Of a stretch of DNA of 64,000 nucleotides, positions 52,970 to 63,900 are shown piece after piece. Source of the DNA: Microbacter margulisiae (GTDB lineage: Bacteria > Bacteroidota > Bacteroidia > Bacteroidales > Paludibacteraceae); NCBI RefSeq assembly GCF_014192515.1, contig NZ_JACHYB010000002.1, positions 186,001-250,000 of the forward strand. The letters run 5' to 3'. Under the pieces are notes generated by a model. That model had not been told where the DNA came from. It did not search any database and saw nothing but the letters and a program-made list of their open reading frames with translations. A program made the translations under genes and the position numbers. The first letter of the stretch is position 1, and the number at the start of each line of letters is the position of its first letter.

Positions 52970-54610
52970 TTATGGCCTTACTTCTATCGCGTCTTTAGTC
53001 GCATGATCACTCCATGTTATATTCGAGTAGGATAGTTCGGGAGAATTTTTTATTAAAACATATTGACAATCAGATCCTTTTAAAGCAACAACAGGATGAT
53101 TATCGTCAGGGAATAGCAAATGATCAAATGTGACAAACTGCGTGTTTTCTAACTCCAAAGAGGGTTTCGAAGAGGTTGTAATCGAAACATTCGTCAACGT
53201 AATATTACTGGACTCGCGTATGCTGCCACCTTCATCAGCCGTCAATTGAGCATTTGTTAAAGTAATATCTCTCAAATACATCTCAGGCAGTCCATTGAGA
53301 AACAAAGCTCTCTTCGCACCATTGCAAACAATATCTTTCATGAAGATGCTATGAAAAACAGGCGTAGTAATATCCGCTTTCACCACTTTATCGTTTGTTT
53401 TACCGCCATAAAACATATTGAAAAGAATAGCGTCGGTTTTAATATCCGACATGTTGATATCGGATATGTAGATATTTTTCACCACTCCTCCGCGTCCACG
53501 GGTACTTTTGAAGCGTAGTCCGGCATCGGTTCCGATAAAATTACAATGGCTCACCTTTACATTGAGAACACCTCCTGACATCTCGCTTCCGATAACAAAA
53601 CCACCATGAGCATGATACACAATGCAATTTTCTACCAAAAGATTCTCTGTAGGCATTCCACGCTTACGCCCCGATTCGTTTTTTCCTGATTTTACACAAA
53701 TCCCATCGTCACCAACGCTGAATGAACTATTTACCAATACTACATTCTTAGACGACTCAATATCGATACCATCTGTATTTTGTCCATATTCAGGATTTCG
53801 CACCGTTAATCCATTCAATAGTACATTTTGGCACATCAGAGGATGAATAGTCCAAGCTGGAGAATTTTGTATGGTAATTCCCTCTAAAAAAACGTTTTGA
53901 CACGAATCAAATTCAATCATAACCGGACGCAGGTAATCTTTAATTGCCTTCCAGGTCTTCATATCAGAAACATCCGGAACATTTTGATCCGTAGAAAGAC
54001 GGCTTCCTTTTAAAGCACCTTCACTTGGCCACCATGTTTTTGTTGATTTATCCACTACGCCGCCCGAAGCAACCTGTTGCTCCCAAAAAGAAAGAGGTGC
54101 TTTACTCTTTTTCAATGGGCGCCAAGCTTGTCCGGAACCATCAAAAACTCCGCTACCTGTAATAGCAATATTATGAGCATGATAAGCAGATATTGGAGAT
54201 TGGCACCGATATGTATTCACACCTTCAAAATTTCCAAAAATCAAAGGATAATGATTTAAATCAGCAGAAAACAAGACGGTTGTTCCTTTCTCTGTATGCA
54301 AACAAACATTACTTTTCAACACAATAGGCCCCGTAAGCCATGTCCCCTGTGGAATTTCTACTGTACCACCACCTTTTGCAACTATAGCATTAATTGCTTC
54401 CGCAAAAGCAGTAGTATTATCAAATTTACCATCTCCTTTCCCGCCAAAAGTAGTGATCGAAACCACATTGGCAGGGAAAACCGGTTTTGTAACCTGTGGC
54501 ATTACAAAAGGTAGATTCACGTAAAGATCTGCAGGCAGCGCAGGTGCCGTCTGAGCAGTTGCCACAAAAGTAAACGCAGTAAATAATACTGCAAAAAATT
54601 GTTTTTTCAT
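52970..54610 (-). CDS. GH28 polygalacturonase, secreted
   Basis: 546 aa with a signal peptide ('MKKQFFAVLFTAFTFVATAQ'). Right-handed beta-helix of GH28 with an N-terminal pectate-lyase-like start ('VSITTFGGKGDGKFDNTTAFAEAINAI'). Catalytic region: 'YGQNTDGIDIESSKNV' (Asp), 'FSVGDDGICVKSGKNESG' (Asp pair), 'YHAHGGFVIGSEMSGG' (His) and 'LRFKSTRGRGG' (Arg-x-Lys substrate site). The insertion around 'KSTKTWWPSEGALKGSRL' is common in Bacteroidota enzymes of this family that act on galacturonan or rhamnogalacturonan ends. It has no T9SS tail. It lies 72 bp after the other GH28 gene. Confidence 0.93.
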   Translation of the reverse strand: MKKQFFAVLFTAFTFVATAQTAPALPADLYVNLPFVMPQVTKPVFPANVVSITTFGGKGDGKFDNTTAFAEAINAIVAKGGGTVEIPQGTWLTGPIVLKSNVCLHTEKGTTVLFSADLNHYPLIFGNFEGVNTYRCQSPISAYHAHNIAITGSGVFDGSGQAWRPLKKSKAPLSFWEQQVASGGVVDKSTKTWWPSEGALKGSRLSTDQNVPDVSDMKTWKAIKDYLRPVMIEFDSCQNVFLEGITIQNSPAWTIHPLMCQNVLLNGLTVRNPEYGQNTDGIDIESSKNVVLVNSSFSVGDDGICVKSGKNESGRKRGMPTENLLVENCIVYHAHGGFVIGSEMSGGVLNVKVSHCNFIGTDAGLRFKSTRGRGGVVKNIYISDINMSDIKTDAILFNMFYGGKTNDKVVKADITTPVFHSIFMKDIVCNGAKRALFLNGLPEMYLRDITLTNAQLTADEGGSIRESSNITLTNVSITTSSKPSLELENTQFVTFDHLLFPDDNHPVVALKGSDCQYVLIKNSPELSYSNITWSDHATKDAIEVRP

Positions 54611-54682
54611 ACGATAAACTTTATATTAATCATCAGAAAAGCTCCATGGAAATTCCGTTCTACTGTTCATCGAACGTTCCCA

Positions 54683-56278
54683 TTATTCTTTAATTAATTT
54701 CTGAGATGCAACAGTTCCGTTCTCAAAAAAGACATTAAGAATATAGTATCCTGAACTTAAAGAGGATATGTCCATTGAAAACTGCATAGCATTAACATGT
54801 TCTTCTTTCAGTTTTAATCCTAATAACGAATATAATTGAACTTGTACAATAGTATTGTCGGCACTCAAATTAATGACATTCCCTTTCACCGGATTTGGAT
54901 AGCAATGCAAACCGTTAGCAATAACTTCATTAATACCTGTAGACGAACAGGATGTTGAAGCACCTGTAATTGGATTTAAACCACTAAAATTAATCGTATC
55001 GTAAGGATTGTAGATAGCATTACCTTTACCAGAAGGAATTGTAATAGATGAGCAATTTTTAAAAATCAAAGTATCGACAAAACAGGTTTGCATTCCTCTG
55101 GAAGTGGCATTGATTTTCACATTATCGAAAACGACATTCTCAACATATTGCTCTGGCAATCCCCATATGAATCCGGCATAAGTCGAGTTATTTACAGTTA
55201 TGTTTTTAAAGTAAATATCTCTCCAAGTAGGGGTGGTGCTAGTAATAGCTTGCGCCGGATCAGAGATAGACGGGCTTGAAGTATAATAATAGCTTGTAAT
55301 ATAAAATGGCCATTTCACATTAGTCATTGTTATATTTGAATATGAAAGATTGTACACCGCATTAGCTCCACTACCACCACGATCCCGTTGTGATTTCAAT
55401 CGAAGTCCGTTGGTTGTATTTGTAAAAATACAACTATCAACCGTTATGTTATGAACTGCTGTAGCATAGCTTCCTACAGATATCCCATGTCCATAGCCCA
55501 AGGTACAATCTTTTATGGTAACGTTTTGACTATAACTATCCATAGCCACATTATCATCTCCTTCTGAAAGATTGCAATGATGGATATAAATACCATTCCA
55601 ATACCATGTATCAATGGCATCAGTATTTGGGGATGTAGAGGGGGCCTTTACTGTAATATATGAAATAGTACCGTTAGATCCCATGGAACTACTTTGACCC
55701 AATGTTACATGTACGCCGGGGGAATTTTCCAAAGTAATACCTGTGATTAGCACCGTATTGCATGCCTTAAATCGAATAAGACAAGGCCTTTTCATAGAAC
55801 TATTCGAAGCATAGGCAGTCCACCAGGCACTGCCATTTCCTTCGATTACTCCACTGCCACTTACTTCGATATTGTTTAAATTCTGACCAAAAATAAAGGG
55901 ATTATATTGATCTATTGATCCGTTATTAGGATAGGTATTAGGCAAAAGACCATTACCACTGCCATAAGGAAGAATTTCTAAAGTATCCTGATCCGCCAAG
56001 TATAAATTCACATTACTCTTCATTGTTATCGGACCACTTAAGAATGTTCCTTTGGGAAATACCACAGTACCACCTCCTGCTGCATTAGCAGCATTAATTG
56101 CAGCATTGATGTAAGCTGCATTATTCGCATTGGTAATACTGGCTCCATAATTGGTAATTAAAAATTGTGTCCTCGGGATAGTAGGCAATGGAATATCAGA
56201 TGCTTTCAACCGATAGGAGAACATCTCAAACAGCAAGCAACCACATAGTAAAAGTAGTTTATTTTTCGAAGAAGTCAT
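54683..56278 (-). CDS. GH28 polygalacturonase with T9SS sorting domain
   Basis: 531 aa. Signal peptide, then a GH28 beta-helix ('FLITNYGASITNANNAAYINAAINAANAAGGGTVVFPKGTFLSGP') with the active-site motifs 'SPNTDAIDTWYW', 'LSEGDDNVAMDS', 'LGYGHGISVGS' and 'LRLKSQRDRGG'. The C-terminal 75 residues ('LHCYPNPVKGNVINLSADNTIVQVQLYSLLGLKLKEE...GYYILNVFFENGTVASQKLIKE') are a T9SS type A sorting domain, so this enzyme should be released or anchored outside the cell, unlike its neighbour. An IS5-family element is inserted 21 bp ahead of its ATG, displacing any promoter. Confidence 0.94.
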   Translation of the reverse strand: MTSSKNKLLLLCGCLLFEMFSYRLKASDIPLPTIPRTQFLITNYGASITNANNAAYINAAINAANAAGGGTVVFPKGTFLSGPITMKSNVNLYLADQDTLEILPYGSGNGLLPNTYPNNGSIDQYNPFIFGQNLNNIEVSGSGVIEGNGSAWWTAYASNSSMKRPCLIRFKACNTVLITGITLENSPGVHVTLGQSSSMGSNGTISYITVKAPSTSPNTDAIDTWYWNGIYIHHCNLSEGDDNVAMDSYSQNVTIKDCTLGYGHGISVGSYATAVHNITVDSCIFTNTTNGLRLKSQRDRGGSGANAVYNLSYSNITMTNVKWPFYITSYYYTSSPSISDPAQAITSTTPTWRDIYFKNITVNNSTYAGFIWGLPEQYVENVVFDNVKINATSRGMQTCFVDTLIFKNCSSITIPSGKGNAIYNPYDTINFSGLNPITGASTSCSSTGINEVIANGLHCYPNPVKGNVINLSADNTIVQVQLYSLLGLKLKEEHVNAMQFSMDISSLSSGYYILNVFFENGTVASQKLIKE

Positions 56279-56340
56279 AAGATGAAAGAATAATATAATG
56301 AATTCGTCTTGACTTTTACAAGCTTTAAATACTAAAAAAA

Positions 56341-56389
56341 GGGAAGAGCCGTTTTATGAAAAGCAAAACTATAAAACACCACTCTTCCC
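56341..56389. promoter_or_regulatory. Two-part hairpin ahead of the IS5-family transposase (copy B)
   Basis: Same structure as at 14352-14400. On the minus strand, the direction of the GH28 genes, it reads as a hairpin followed by a T run 63 bp before the GH28 ATG, so it should stop transcripts coming from the SusC/SusD side or from inside the IS. Confidence 0.65.
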
Positions 56390-56390
56390 C

Positions 56391-57221
56391 ATGTACTTAG
56401 TACTCGACAAAGATACAATAAATAAAGAAATAGTGCCATTCATCCCTGTACCCAAGAGAGGGTTCAGGACAAAGTGTGATATCGCCGAGATTGTTAACTG
56501 CATATTGTACAAATTAAAAACAGGTTGTCAATGGCATATGTTGCCCGTTAAAAGTTTATTTTCTAATGTCGTATTGCATTATAAGACTGTTTTCGGTTAT
56601 TTTCGTACATGGTGTAAATCAGGAGTGTTACAACAAATCTGGTTTGGTTTATTGAATAAATACAGAGCCTCATTGGACATGTCCAGTGTTGATTTGGATG
56701 GCAGCCATACCCCCGCATTACGTGGAGGAGAACAGGTTGCTTATCAGGGTCGGAAGAAAAGGAAGACTACCAATGCTCTTTATCTTACAGACAGACAAGG
56801 TATCCCATTGGCCATATCAGACCCGATAGAAGGGAATCACAATGATTTACATCAAATTAAAGAACGTTTTACCGACATTATTGATTCGCTGAATAACTCC
56901 GATATAAGAGTTGATGGTCTTTTTCTTAATGCCGATGCAGGTTTTGACTCTGCGGAGTTCAGAGAATTCTGTTCTTCCCATGAAATAATACCCAACATCG
57001 CTATTAACTGGCGTAACGCAGCACATACGGATGATATATTCTTCGATGAATTGCTCTATCAGCAACGCTATTGCATAGAAAGAACCAATGCATGGATGGA
57101 TAGTTTCAGATCTCTATTGAACAGATTTGATGTTACTTGCTCCAGTTGGCAAAGCTTTAACCTTATCGCTTTTATCGTGATACTACTTAAGAAAATTACT
57201 AAACAGAAAAAGTCAAGATGA
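56391..57221 (+). CDS. IS5-family transposase (copy B)
   Basis: Intact 276-aa DDE transposase, identical in sequence to copy A, with Asp in 'SSVDLDGSHTPA', Asp in 'NADAGFDS' and Glu in 'YCIERTNAW'. It is transcribed opposite to the surrounding pectin genes. Identity of the two copies means one is a recent product of the other or both came from a third copy. Confidence 0.95.
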   Translation: MYLVLDKDTINKEIVPFIPVPKRGFRTKCDIAEIVNCILYKLKTGCQWHMLPVKSLFSNVVLHYKTVFGYFRTWCKSGVLQQIWFGLLNKYRASLDMSSVDLDGSHTPALRGGEQVAYQGRKKRKTTNALYLTDRQGIPLAISDPIEGNHNDLHQIKERFTDIIDSLNNSDIRVDGLFLNADAGFDSAEFREFCSSHEIIPNIAINWRNAAHTDDIFFDELLYQQRYCIERTNAWMDSFRSLLNRFDVTCSSWQSFNLIAFIVILLKKITKQKKSR

Positions 57222-57293
57222 CTTCAATAAGTAAAATAATAACAGATGAATTATTTTCTAACTCACAACAAATATAAAGGTTTTTTACTAAAT

Positions 57294-57342
57294 AAATAAG
57301 AAGAGAAACCGAGTAACTAACAATTGGATTCTCTTCTTATTT
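57294..57342 (-). terminator. Terminator of the SusC-SusD-lipoprotein unit
   Basis: A 14-bp perfect stem, 57329-57342 with 57294-57307, 21-nt loop, 22 bp after the lipoprotein stop. It shows that the upstream genes had their own transcript end before or apart from the IS insertion. Confidence 0.75.
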
Positions 57343-57364
57343 TGTATCAAAATTCAATTATATA

Positions 57365-59011
57365 TTATGGCCTCCAACGCGGATCCCCTGCGGTATTGGC
57401 TCCAGTGAAATTTTGATCGATAATTGTAAAATTATTATTTGTTGGATCTTTAAATAAATCCGTAGAAGTACCACTATATTGGATTAAATCTGTAATGTTA
57501 TTAGCCGTTGTAATCCAATCGCTGGTAGCGTAAGAATTCATAATCAACATAGAACCTGAAGAACCTGTACGAATACCTTTTGCTCCACTCGTAGTCAACT
57601 GCGAATTCGATTTTCCAAAAATACAATTCTTAATCGTTCCATCGGTAGAATTAGTATTCAAATCAATAAAATATTTACTGGCTTTCACCATGTCATAGAA
57701 TGTACAATTTTCCACATCAATTGAAGTGGGAGGCACTAAATTACATAAAATCAAACCGACATCTGTACCATCTATCCCAATTACAGTTGTATTAGTAATA
57801 ATAATATTATCAAATTTACCTGCCGACGCATTACTGGTTGTCACCAACTGATAGCCTCCATATCCATTATCATATGTGATACAATTATCATATTTCAACT
57901 GACTAACCAAAATAGAATTTGAACTTTGAATACGAGATGGCGAACGGAAGTGGTGGATCCAGCAATTTTCAAAAATTATTGCATCTGTATTTGTTGCGGT
58001 ACCTTGATTAATCACATAATTTGATCCTCCATCACTATTATACCCCATCAATTCAAGATTTTGAAACTGAATTGTACCTGCAACACTTGGCAATTGGACT
58101 TTAACTAGTAATAGTTGTGGTAAGGTAGCGCCAGGCATTCCATAAAAAGTTACTGATGCATTATTTGGAATATTTAATGTAGATGGTTCTGCATAGGATG
58201 AACCTGCAGGAAGCACTAAAGTAATAGTTTGGGCAGTACATGTATCCAAGACATTATGAATAGAGTCTGTTGCTTGCAAGAAAATAACACGTTGTGCGGA
58301 AGGCACATCTGGATAAGTGGCAAATGTGATATTACCTCTAATATAAATACCATTCATCAACTGCACTACATATACAGTATTGCCTGTTAATCCTGTTAAT
58401 TTTACTGTTCCAGCTGCAAGTTGAGTACTAGTTAAATTAATTGTTTGTATATTCTGAGGATCTGCTTGAGGATAATAAACAAGCTGCGTCGCAGTTGTAC
58501 CTGTCGGCCAACGAATGATTGCAGTTGTATTGGTTTTATCCCCTGACCCTACCTGTTCTAAAAGTTGTTCAGTAGGTGTGACAAACGTAGCTGAGACATA
58601 ATGAGAATTTCCCACTCCAGTGGTAGCACTAATACCTTGTAAACGTACAGAATAACGAATCCCTGCGTGTAAATTAGTTATTGTATCAGTAAACATCACG
58701 GTTGTTCCAGATGTATACGAATTAGCAGAAGTAGCTGTTCCGCTCACAGTGAAAGTTGAATCGACTGGATTAAATAATAAACTATCCTGACTAAGTTCAA
58801 TTACATAATGATCTACCCCAGGCATCTGATTCCATTGTAAAACAAATGAAGTGGATTGAATATTGGTAACAGTAAAAGTCGTAGGATGAAACAGTCTATT
58901 AAATGCTTCATCAATAATCGAACTAGTATTATTACAAGCTTGGAATTGAAGGGCAATAAAACCCATCATAAACCAAAAACCTATTTTTGTAAATTTCTGA
59001 AAAGTCTTCAT
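57365..59011 (-). CDS. Surface lipoprotein with FN3 and DUF4957/DUF5123-type beta-helix domains
   Basis: 548 aa from the ATG at 59011 (the frame is open to 59071). Lipoprotein signal with lipobox 'FQAC'. Two fibronectin type III-like domains follow ('TFTVTNIQSTSFVLQWNQMPGVDHYVIELSQDSLLFNP' and 'TNTTAIIRWPTGTTATQLVYY'), then a parallel beta-helix ('SVAGTIQFQNLELMGYNSDGGSNYVINQ', 'IIFENCWIHHFRSPSRIQSSNSILVSQLKYDNCI') of the DUF4957/DUF5123 type. In pectin loci of Bacteroidota such proteins sit with SusC/SusD and probably bind the glycan at the surface. No lyase residues are evident. Confidence 0.82.
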   Translation of the reverse strand: MKTFQKFTKIGFWFMMGFIALQFQACNNTSSIIDEAFNRLFHPTTFTVTNIQSTSFVLQWNQMPGVDHYVIELSQDSLLFNPVDSTFTVSGTATSANSYTSGTTVMFTDTITNLHAGIRYSVRLQGISATTGVGNSHYVSATFVTPTEQLLEQVGSGDKTNTTAIIRWPTGTTATQLVYYPQADPQNIQTINLTSTQLAAGTVKLTGLTGNTVYVVQLMNGIYIRGNITFATYPDVPSAQRVIFLQATDSIHNVLDTCTAQTITLVLPAGSSYAEPSTLNIPNNASVTFYGMPGATLPQLLLVKVQLPSVAGTIQFQNLELMGYNSDGGSNYVINQGTATNTDAIIFENCWIHHFRSPSRIQSSNSILVSQLKYDNCITYDNGYGGYQLVTTSNASAGKFDNIIITNTTVIGIDGTDVGLILCNLVPPTSIDVENCTFYDMVKASKYFIDLNTNSTDGTIKNCIFGKSNSQLTTSGAKGIRTGSSGSMLIMNSYATSDWITTANNITDLIQYSGTSTDLFKDPTNNNFTIIDQNFTGANTAGDPRWRP

Positions 59012-59097
59012 GCGATATAAGAATTTGCAATTAGATAATAAGAATATTCGCAAATTGGGAAAGGCACACAACTTAGTTGCCTTCCCTCATTTGCGCT

Positions 59098-60954
59098 TTA
59101 GTAACCATAACTATTTTTCAATAATCCATTTGAACTACTAATAACCGTTGTTGGAATGGGATACAGATAGCGATTCTGTACTCCTGCTTCTGAGTTAAGC
59201 CCACTGCTAAACAAATTAATTCTCAACAAATAAAGAGCCTGATTAGAAGCTGACAATCCAGAGAGCCAAGCTGCTGAAGAATAGGATGGATCAGGCGGGG
59301 TTGACCCTAAATCTTGATAAAAATTCATACTTGATCTGTCTATCGTTTGGTTATCAGGTAAATATTTATAAAAAATAGTTTGGGGCAGCGTGTCATATGG
59401 AGCAGTACGGCTAAACATTGCAGCAATTGCATCACGTTGCTCCTGAATTTTAGTGGATAATAAATTCCATCTAATCAAGTCCCATTTGCGAATAGCTTCA
59501 CCTCCAAATTCAAGAGCCCGTTCTTTTACAATAGCATTAAAGAAAGAGTCATGATCTGTCAACTTATCCACGTAGGCATCTACTTCTTGAGGCCAATCAA
59601 CAGAATTAAAAGCTCTTCTTCTGACTTGTTTCAAGGCATCAATAGCCGCCGGAGTAGGCCCATTATTCAATTCATTTTCCACTTCAGCATACATCAATAA
59701 AATATCTGAATAGCGCATCATCACCCAGTTAATACCATATCCTACTTTCCCTTGGGCATTTAGATTTCCAGCCAAGAATGCAGAACTCATCCAACGTTGA
59801 TCCCATTTGGCAATATTATAGGAAATAGGGTTAGTTTGTAAGAATTCTTGAGTCGCCCCACTACTATTACTAAATGTAGCCAATGCAACCGTAACATCTC
59901 TGCGTAAATCTTTGGGATCAAACATATAAAAATAGTATGCGCTGGTATTCACTACATTCGCATTGTTTCCATATCCATATTCAGGGTTTGTATAGAAACG
60001 TACGCCTATAGAATAACCCATTTCTCCTGTATGTTCCAAGCCAAGAGCAACCTCAAACATTGTCTCATGATAAGTATTGTCAACTACCAGCTGATTTAGG
60101 TTTTTCCAAATATTAATATAAGAAGGATTTAACTGATGCGTACCATTTTCAATAATAGATTTACATTCGTCATCTGCAATCTGATAATATTTTTGCCAAT
60201 TGCTTCCTCTTTCCATGGGATAACCTGGTTTGTTTCGCAGAGAATATCCCCCTCTAAACAAACAAATACGTGCCACCATCCCTTTAATAAAACCTTTGGT
60301 AATACGCTCGGCACTAGTATATTCTCCTGTTCCTACCCATGGTACATATTGTTCAGCTTCTTGTAAATCTGCAATAATATGATCGTAAATAGTATCTCGA
60401 TCAGTAGCAGGCAGCAAAAAATTTGAACCATCAGGAGATGCCGGTTTTGTAGTAAAAGGCACATCCCCAAATGTACGAACTAATTCAAAATATGCAATTG
60501 CTCTCAATGTCAATGCCTCACCATAATATCCCATCATCTGAGCTTTCGTAGAAGGATCTTTTGTTGCAGGACTGCTGGGAATATTTGCAATACATTGATT
60601 TGAACGCTCAATGATCTGGTATAATGTTTGCCAAACTTTAGTAATATCGGAATTGTCCGGAGACGCAAAATAATTAGACGTACCACGATTATTATTCTGA
60701 TTGTAAGAGCCTTCATCAGCGCCAACAAATTCAATATCTGAATTAGTAGAATAGCTTAATGGCAGACGGGATGAATATGTATAATCAGTACATAGCAAAT
60801 CATAAATACCCATCACAGCATCTTTTGTATAAGTAGGAGTTGAAAATACAACATCCGGCGTATATGTTGACAATGATTCCGTTGTCAAAAAATTGGTACA
60901 ACCAGTCAAGGCAATCAATGCAATCCCCAAAAGGGAAATTATTATTTTTTTCAT
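59098..60954 (-). CDS. SusD/RagB family nutrient-binding outer-membrane lipoprotein
   Basis: 618 aa. Lipobox 'LTGC' (Cys near residue 19: 'MKKIIISLLGIALIALTGCTNFL'). It has the SusD N-terminal motif 'FLTTESLSTYTPDVVFSTPTYTKDAVMGIYDLL', TPR-like helices ('YGEALTLRAIAYFELVRTFGDVPF') and the C-terminal SusD domain ('FNAIVKERALEFGGEAIRKWDLIRWNLL'). It forms the lid over the SusC channel and binds oligosaccharide at the surface. Given the downstream enzymes, the ligand is probably a pectic fragment. It starts 12 bp after the SusC gene. Confidence 0.96.
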   Translation of the reverse strand: MKKIIISLLGIALIALTGCTNFLTTESLSTYTPDVVFSTPTYTKDAVMGIYDLLCTDYTYSSRLPLSYSTNSDIEFVGADEGSYNQNNNRGTSNYFASPDNSDITKVWQTLYQIIERSNQCIANIPSSPATKDPSTKAQMMGYYGEALTLRAIAYFELVRTFGDVPFTTKPASPDGSNFLLPATDRDTIYDHIIADLQEAEQYVPWVGTGEYTSAERITKGFIKGMVARICLFRGGYSLRNKPGYPMERGSNWQKYYQIADDECKSIIENGTHQLNPSYINIWKNLNQLVVDNTYHETMFEVALGLEHTGEMGYSIGVRFYTNPEYGYGNNANVVNTSAYYFYMFDPKDLRRDVTVALATFSNSSGATQEFLQTNPISYNIAKWDQRWMSSAFLAGNLNAQGKVGYGINWVMMRYSDILLMYAEVENELNNGPTPAAIDALKQVRRRAFNSVDWPQEVDAYVDKLTDHDSFFNAIVKERALEFGGEAIRKWDLIRWNLLSTKIQEQRDAIAAMFSRTAPYDTLPQTIFYKYLPDNQTIDRSSMNFYQDLGSTPPDPSYSSAAWLSGLSASNQALYLLRINLFSSGLNSEAGVQNRYLYPIPTTVISSSNGLLKNSYGY

Positions 60955-60966
60955 AGAAAACTATCT

Positions 60967-63900
60967 TTAAAAGTTGATGTTAACTCCGCCAATAAATGAA
61001 CGGCTTTTAGGATAAGCAGAATAATCAACACCCGGTGTAACAGGCGGACTATTTCGGGTGCTTACTTCAGGATCAAATCCTGAATATTTTGTCAAACAAA
61101 ATACATTGTAAGCCGTAATGTAAATACGGAATGAAGTCATCATTAGCTTACTTGTCAGTTTCTTAGGTAAAGAATAACCCAGTGTTAGTGTACTTAAACG
61201 TAAAAAAGAGCCGTCTTCAACATCAAATGAAGTCAGTGGAGGAATTGTCATAAATGGAGTCCACATGGTTGCTTTTTGATTGATTTGTTGCAAACGGGCT
61301 GGGTTTGCATATTGTCCATAGAAAATATTTTGTCCGGTTGTTGGATCAATAGTAGTAAACCGACCATTGGCCAAACTCATAATATCCAACAAATTCTGAT
61401 ATTTGCGTGATAACAAATCAGATGTATAATCAATCTTATTAGCGTTATAAATTTTGTTTCCATACGACCAGTTGAAGAATGCAGACAGATCAAAATTTAT
61501 GTAACGGGCATTTAAGGTAAATCCACCGGTATGAATAGGGTTTGCATCACCAATGACGGTTTTGTCATTTGCATCAATCGTCCCATCTTTATTAATATCT
61601 TTCACTTTCATACTACCCGGTCCAAAATAGTTGCCATAACCGAAAAGCCCAGCAATAGCAGCAGTTGTAGCTCCTGTAGCATCTCCATTAAGAATCCATT
61701 TTTGCTTCGAACTGTCAAAATGGAAATCATTAAACGTATACATACCGTCATAAACATAACCATACATTTGTCCTACGGGTTGTCCTTGTTGGATAATATA
61801 ATCATCTAATGGTTGAGAAGTACCATTCCAACCTGACGAATAGGTTTTGTACGTTGCATCACCGTATCGGAATTCATCTACACGGTTTTTATTAAATGCA
61901 ATATTAAAGGTAGCGTTTAGCGAAAATTTAGGTGTTTCAATAATATGAGCATCCAGCGTTACTTCCAATCCACGATTAGACGTACGGCCAAAATTTTGCA
62001 TCTGAGTCGTATAACCAGTATTCGCAGGAATCGGTTGTTGTAACAATAAATTGAATGTAGTATTCCAATATGCATCAATAGTAGCGTTTAAGCGAGAATT
62101 CAACACTCCAATATCCCATCCCACATTCCGGGTTAATGTTGTTTCCCATTTCAGATTAGGATTCGAAAGGGTAGTTCCAGGCACCAACACACTTGTTAGA
62201 TTTTCATTAATATAATAACCTTTGCTATCAGTAGTACCATAAGTTAATTGCCACAAACCATCTGAAATTCGACTATTTCCTGCCGTACCCATACTTAAAC
62301 GTAGCTTTAGATTATCTAACCAACTTATTTTTCCTTTCAGAAAATTCTCTTCTGATAATCGCCAAGCAACCGCTGCAGAAGGGAAATAGCCCCATTGATG
62401 ACCTGGAGCAAATTTTGAAGTTCCATCAGCTCTAAAAGTTAATGAGGCTAAATATTTATCATTGATAGAATAGTTGGCACGACCAAAAAACGAAGACATA
62501 TTATAAGGTTGACTCTCGGTAGTAATAGTTGGTTGAGCTGTTCCTAAATTCATCATAGCTAAAATGGATGCAGCGTCCATACCTGAAGGAAATTGCATCG
62601 ATTCATTTACTACCTGACGATATGAATATGAAGAAGCCTCTTGCCCTAACAATACATTAAGATTCTGCCCCGGGAATATATTATTTTGATTGAATGTCAG
62701 CGTATTTGCGATTCTCCAAGTAACGCCTCCTAAGGTAGTAATTTCTCCTATTGGTAGGCCACCGTTATTCTTAGATAAAGGAGTCGAAGGGCCCCAGACA
62801 TTATCCTTACGGTTATTATCAAATTCATAACCAAACTCACTCCTAAAAGTAAGCGGTTTTACAATGTTCCAATTTAATGCACCATTTAAATTTAATACTT
62901 GATTCGTTTGACGCTGATATGTATCATTAGCAAGATCCACAGGATTAAATAACAAACTCAATTGAGTAGGATCAACCGCCAATTGGTCATTGACATAGCT
63001 ACTTTGAGAGATCAAACTATGAACTGGAGCATATTTCATTGCATTACGCAAAAATGTATTTGATCCTGAACCTGAAGATGTTCCAGCCCCATCAATAACA
63101 GTTCTTGCATAGCGTGTATTAAAATCGACATTTAGATGATCATTGATTTTTGTATTGAATTTAAAATCAACGTTAGTCCGCCCATAATCCGATCCTATCA
63201 TGATGCCTTTTTCTCCAGAACGTGTAATTCCCAGATTATATTTATCAGTCTTGGATCCTCCGTTAATATCAACATTATAATATTGTTGAACGCCAGTACG
63301 CCCAAATACCTGATCTTCCCAATCAATCGGAGCTTTTGATTTATAAATATCTAAATCATCGTATGCGCCATAATACCCTGTAAATGTGCTTGATTGATCT
63401 AACTCATATTGCCACATAGTATATTCATAAGGGCTCATCATTTTTAGTTTCTTTGCCAAGTTGTTAACCCCAGCATAAGCATTAATACTAACAGACACTT
63501 TGCCTGCTATACCACTTTTAGTAGTAATAATAATTACTCCATTCGCTCCACGTGAACCATAAATTGCTGTAGATGAAGCATCTTTTAAAACATCAATTGA
63601 TTGAATATCAGAAGGAGAAATATCAGAAATACTATTGACAGGAAATCCATCTACAATATAAAGCGGAGAGTTATCCTGTGTAATTGATCCGCCACCACGA
63701 ACTCTAATCATAACTTGAGCATCAGGGGATCCCTCGGTAGTAGTCACTTGCACTCCAGCTAACCGACCAGTAATAGCCTGAGCAGCAGAAGTAACAGGAA
63801 TTTCTTGTAATGTTTTGCTAGATACTGTGGCTACAGCCCCTGTCAAATCACGTTTCTGTACAGTTCCGTAACCAATCGCAACAACTTCTTTTAATGATAC

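Larger units (their letters stand above)
56300..57225 (+). mobile_element. IS5-family element, copy B, 926 bp
   Basis: Same sequence and length as copy A (14311-15236) wherever compared, and in the same orientation. Target duplication AAT (56297-56299 and 57226-57228). It lies inside the pectin locus, between the GH28 gene and the DUF5123-type lipoprotein gene, pointing against their transcription. Confidence 0.95.
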
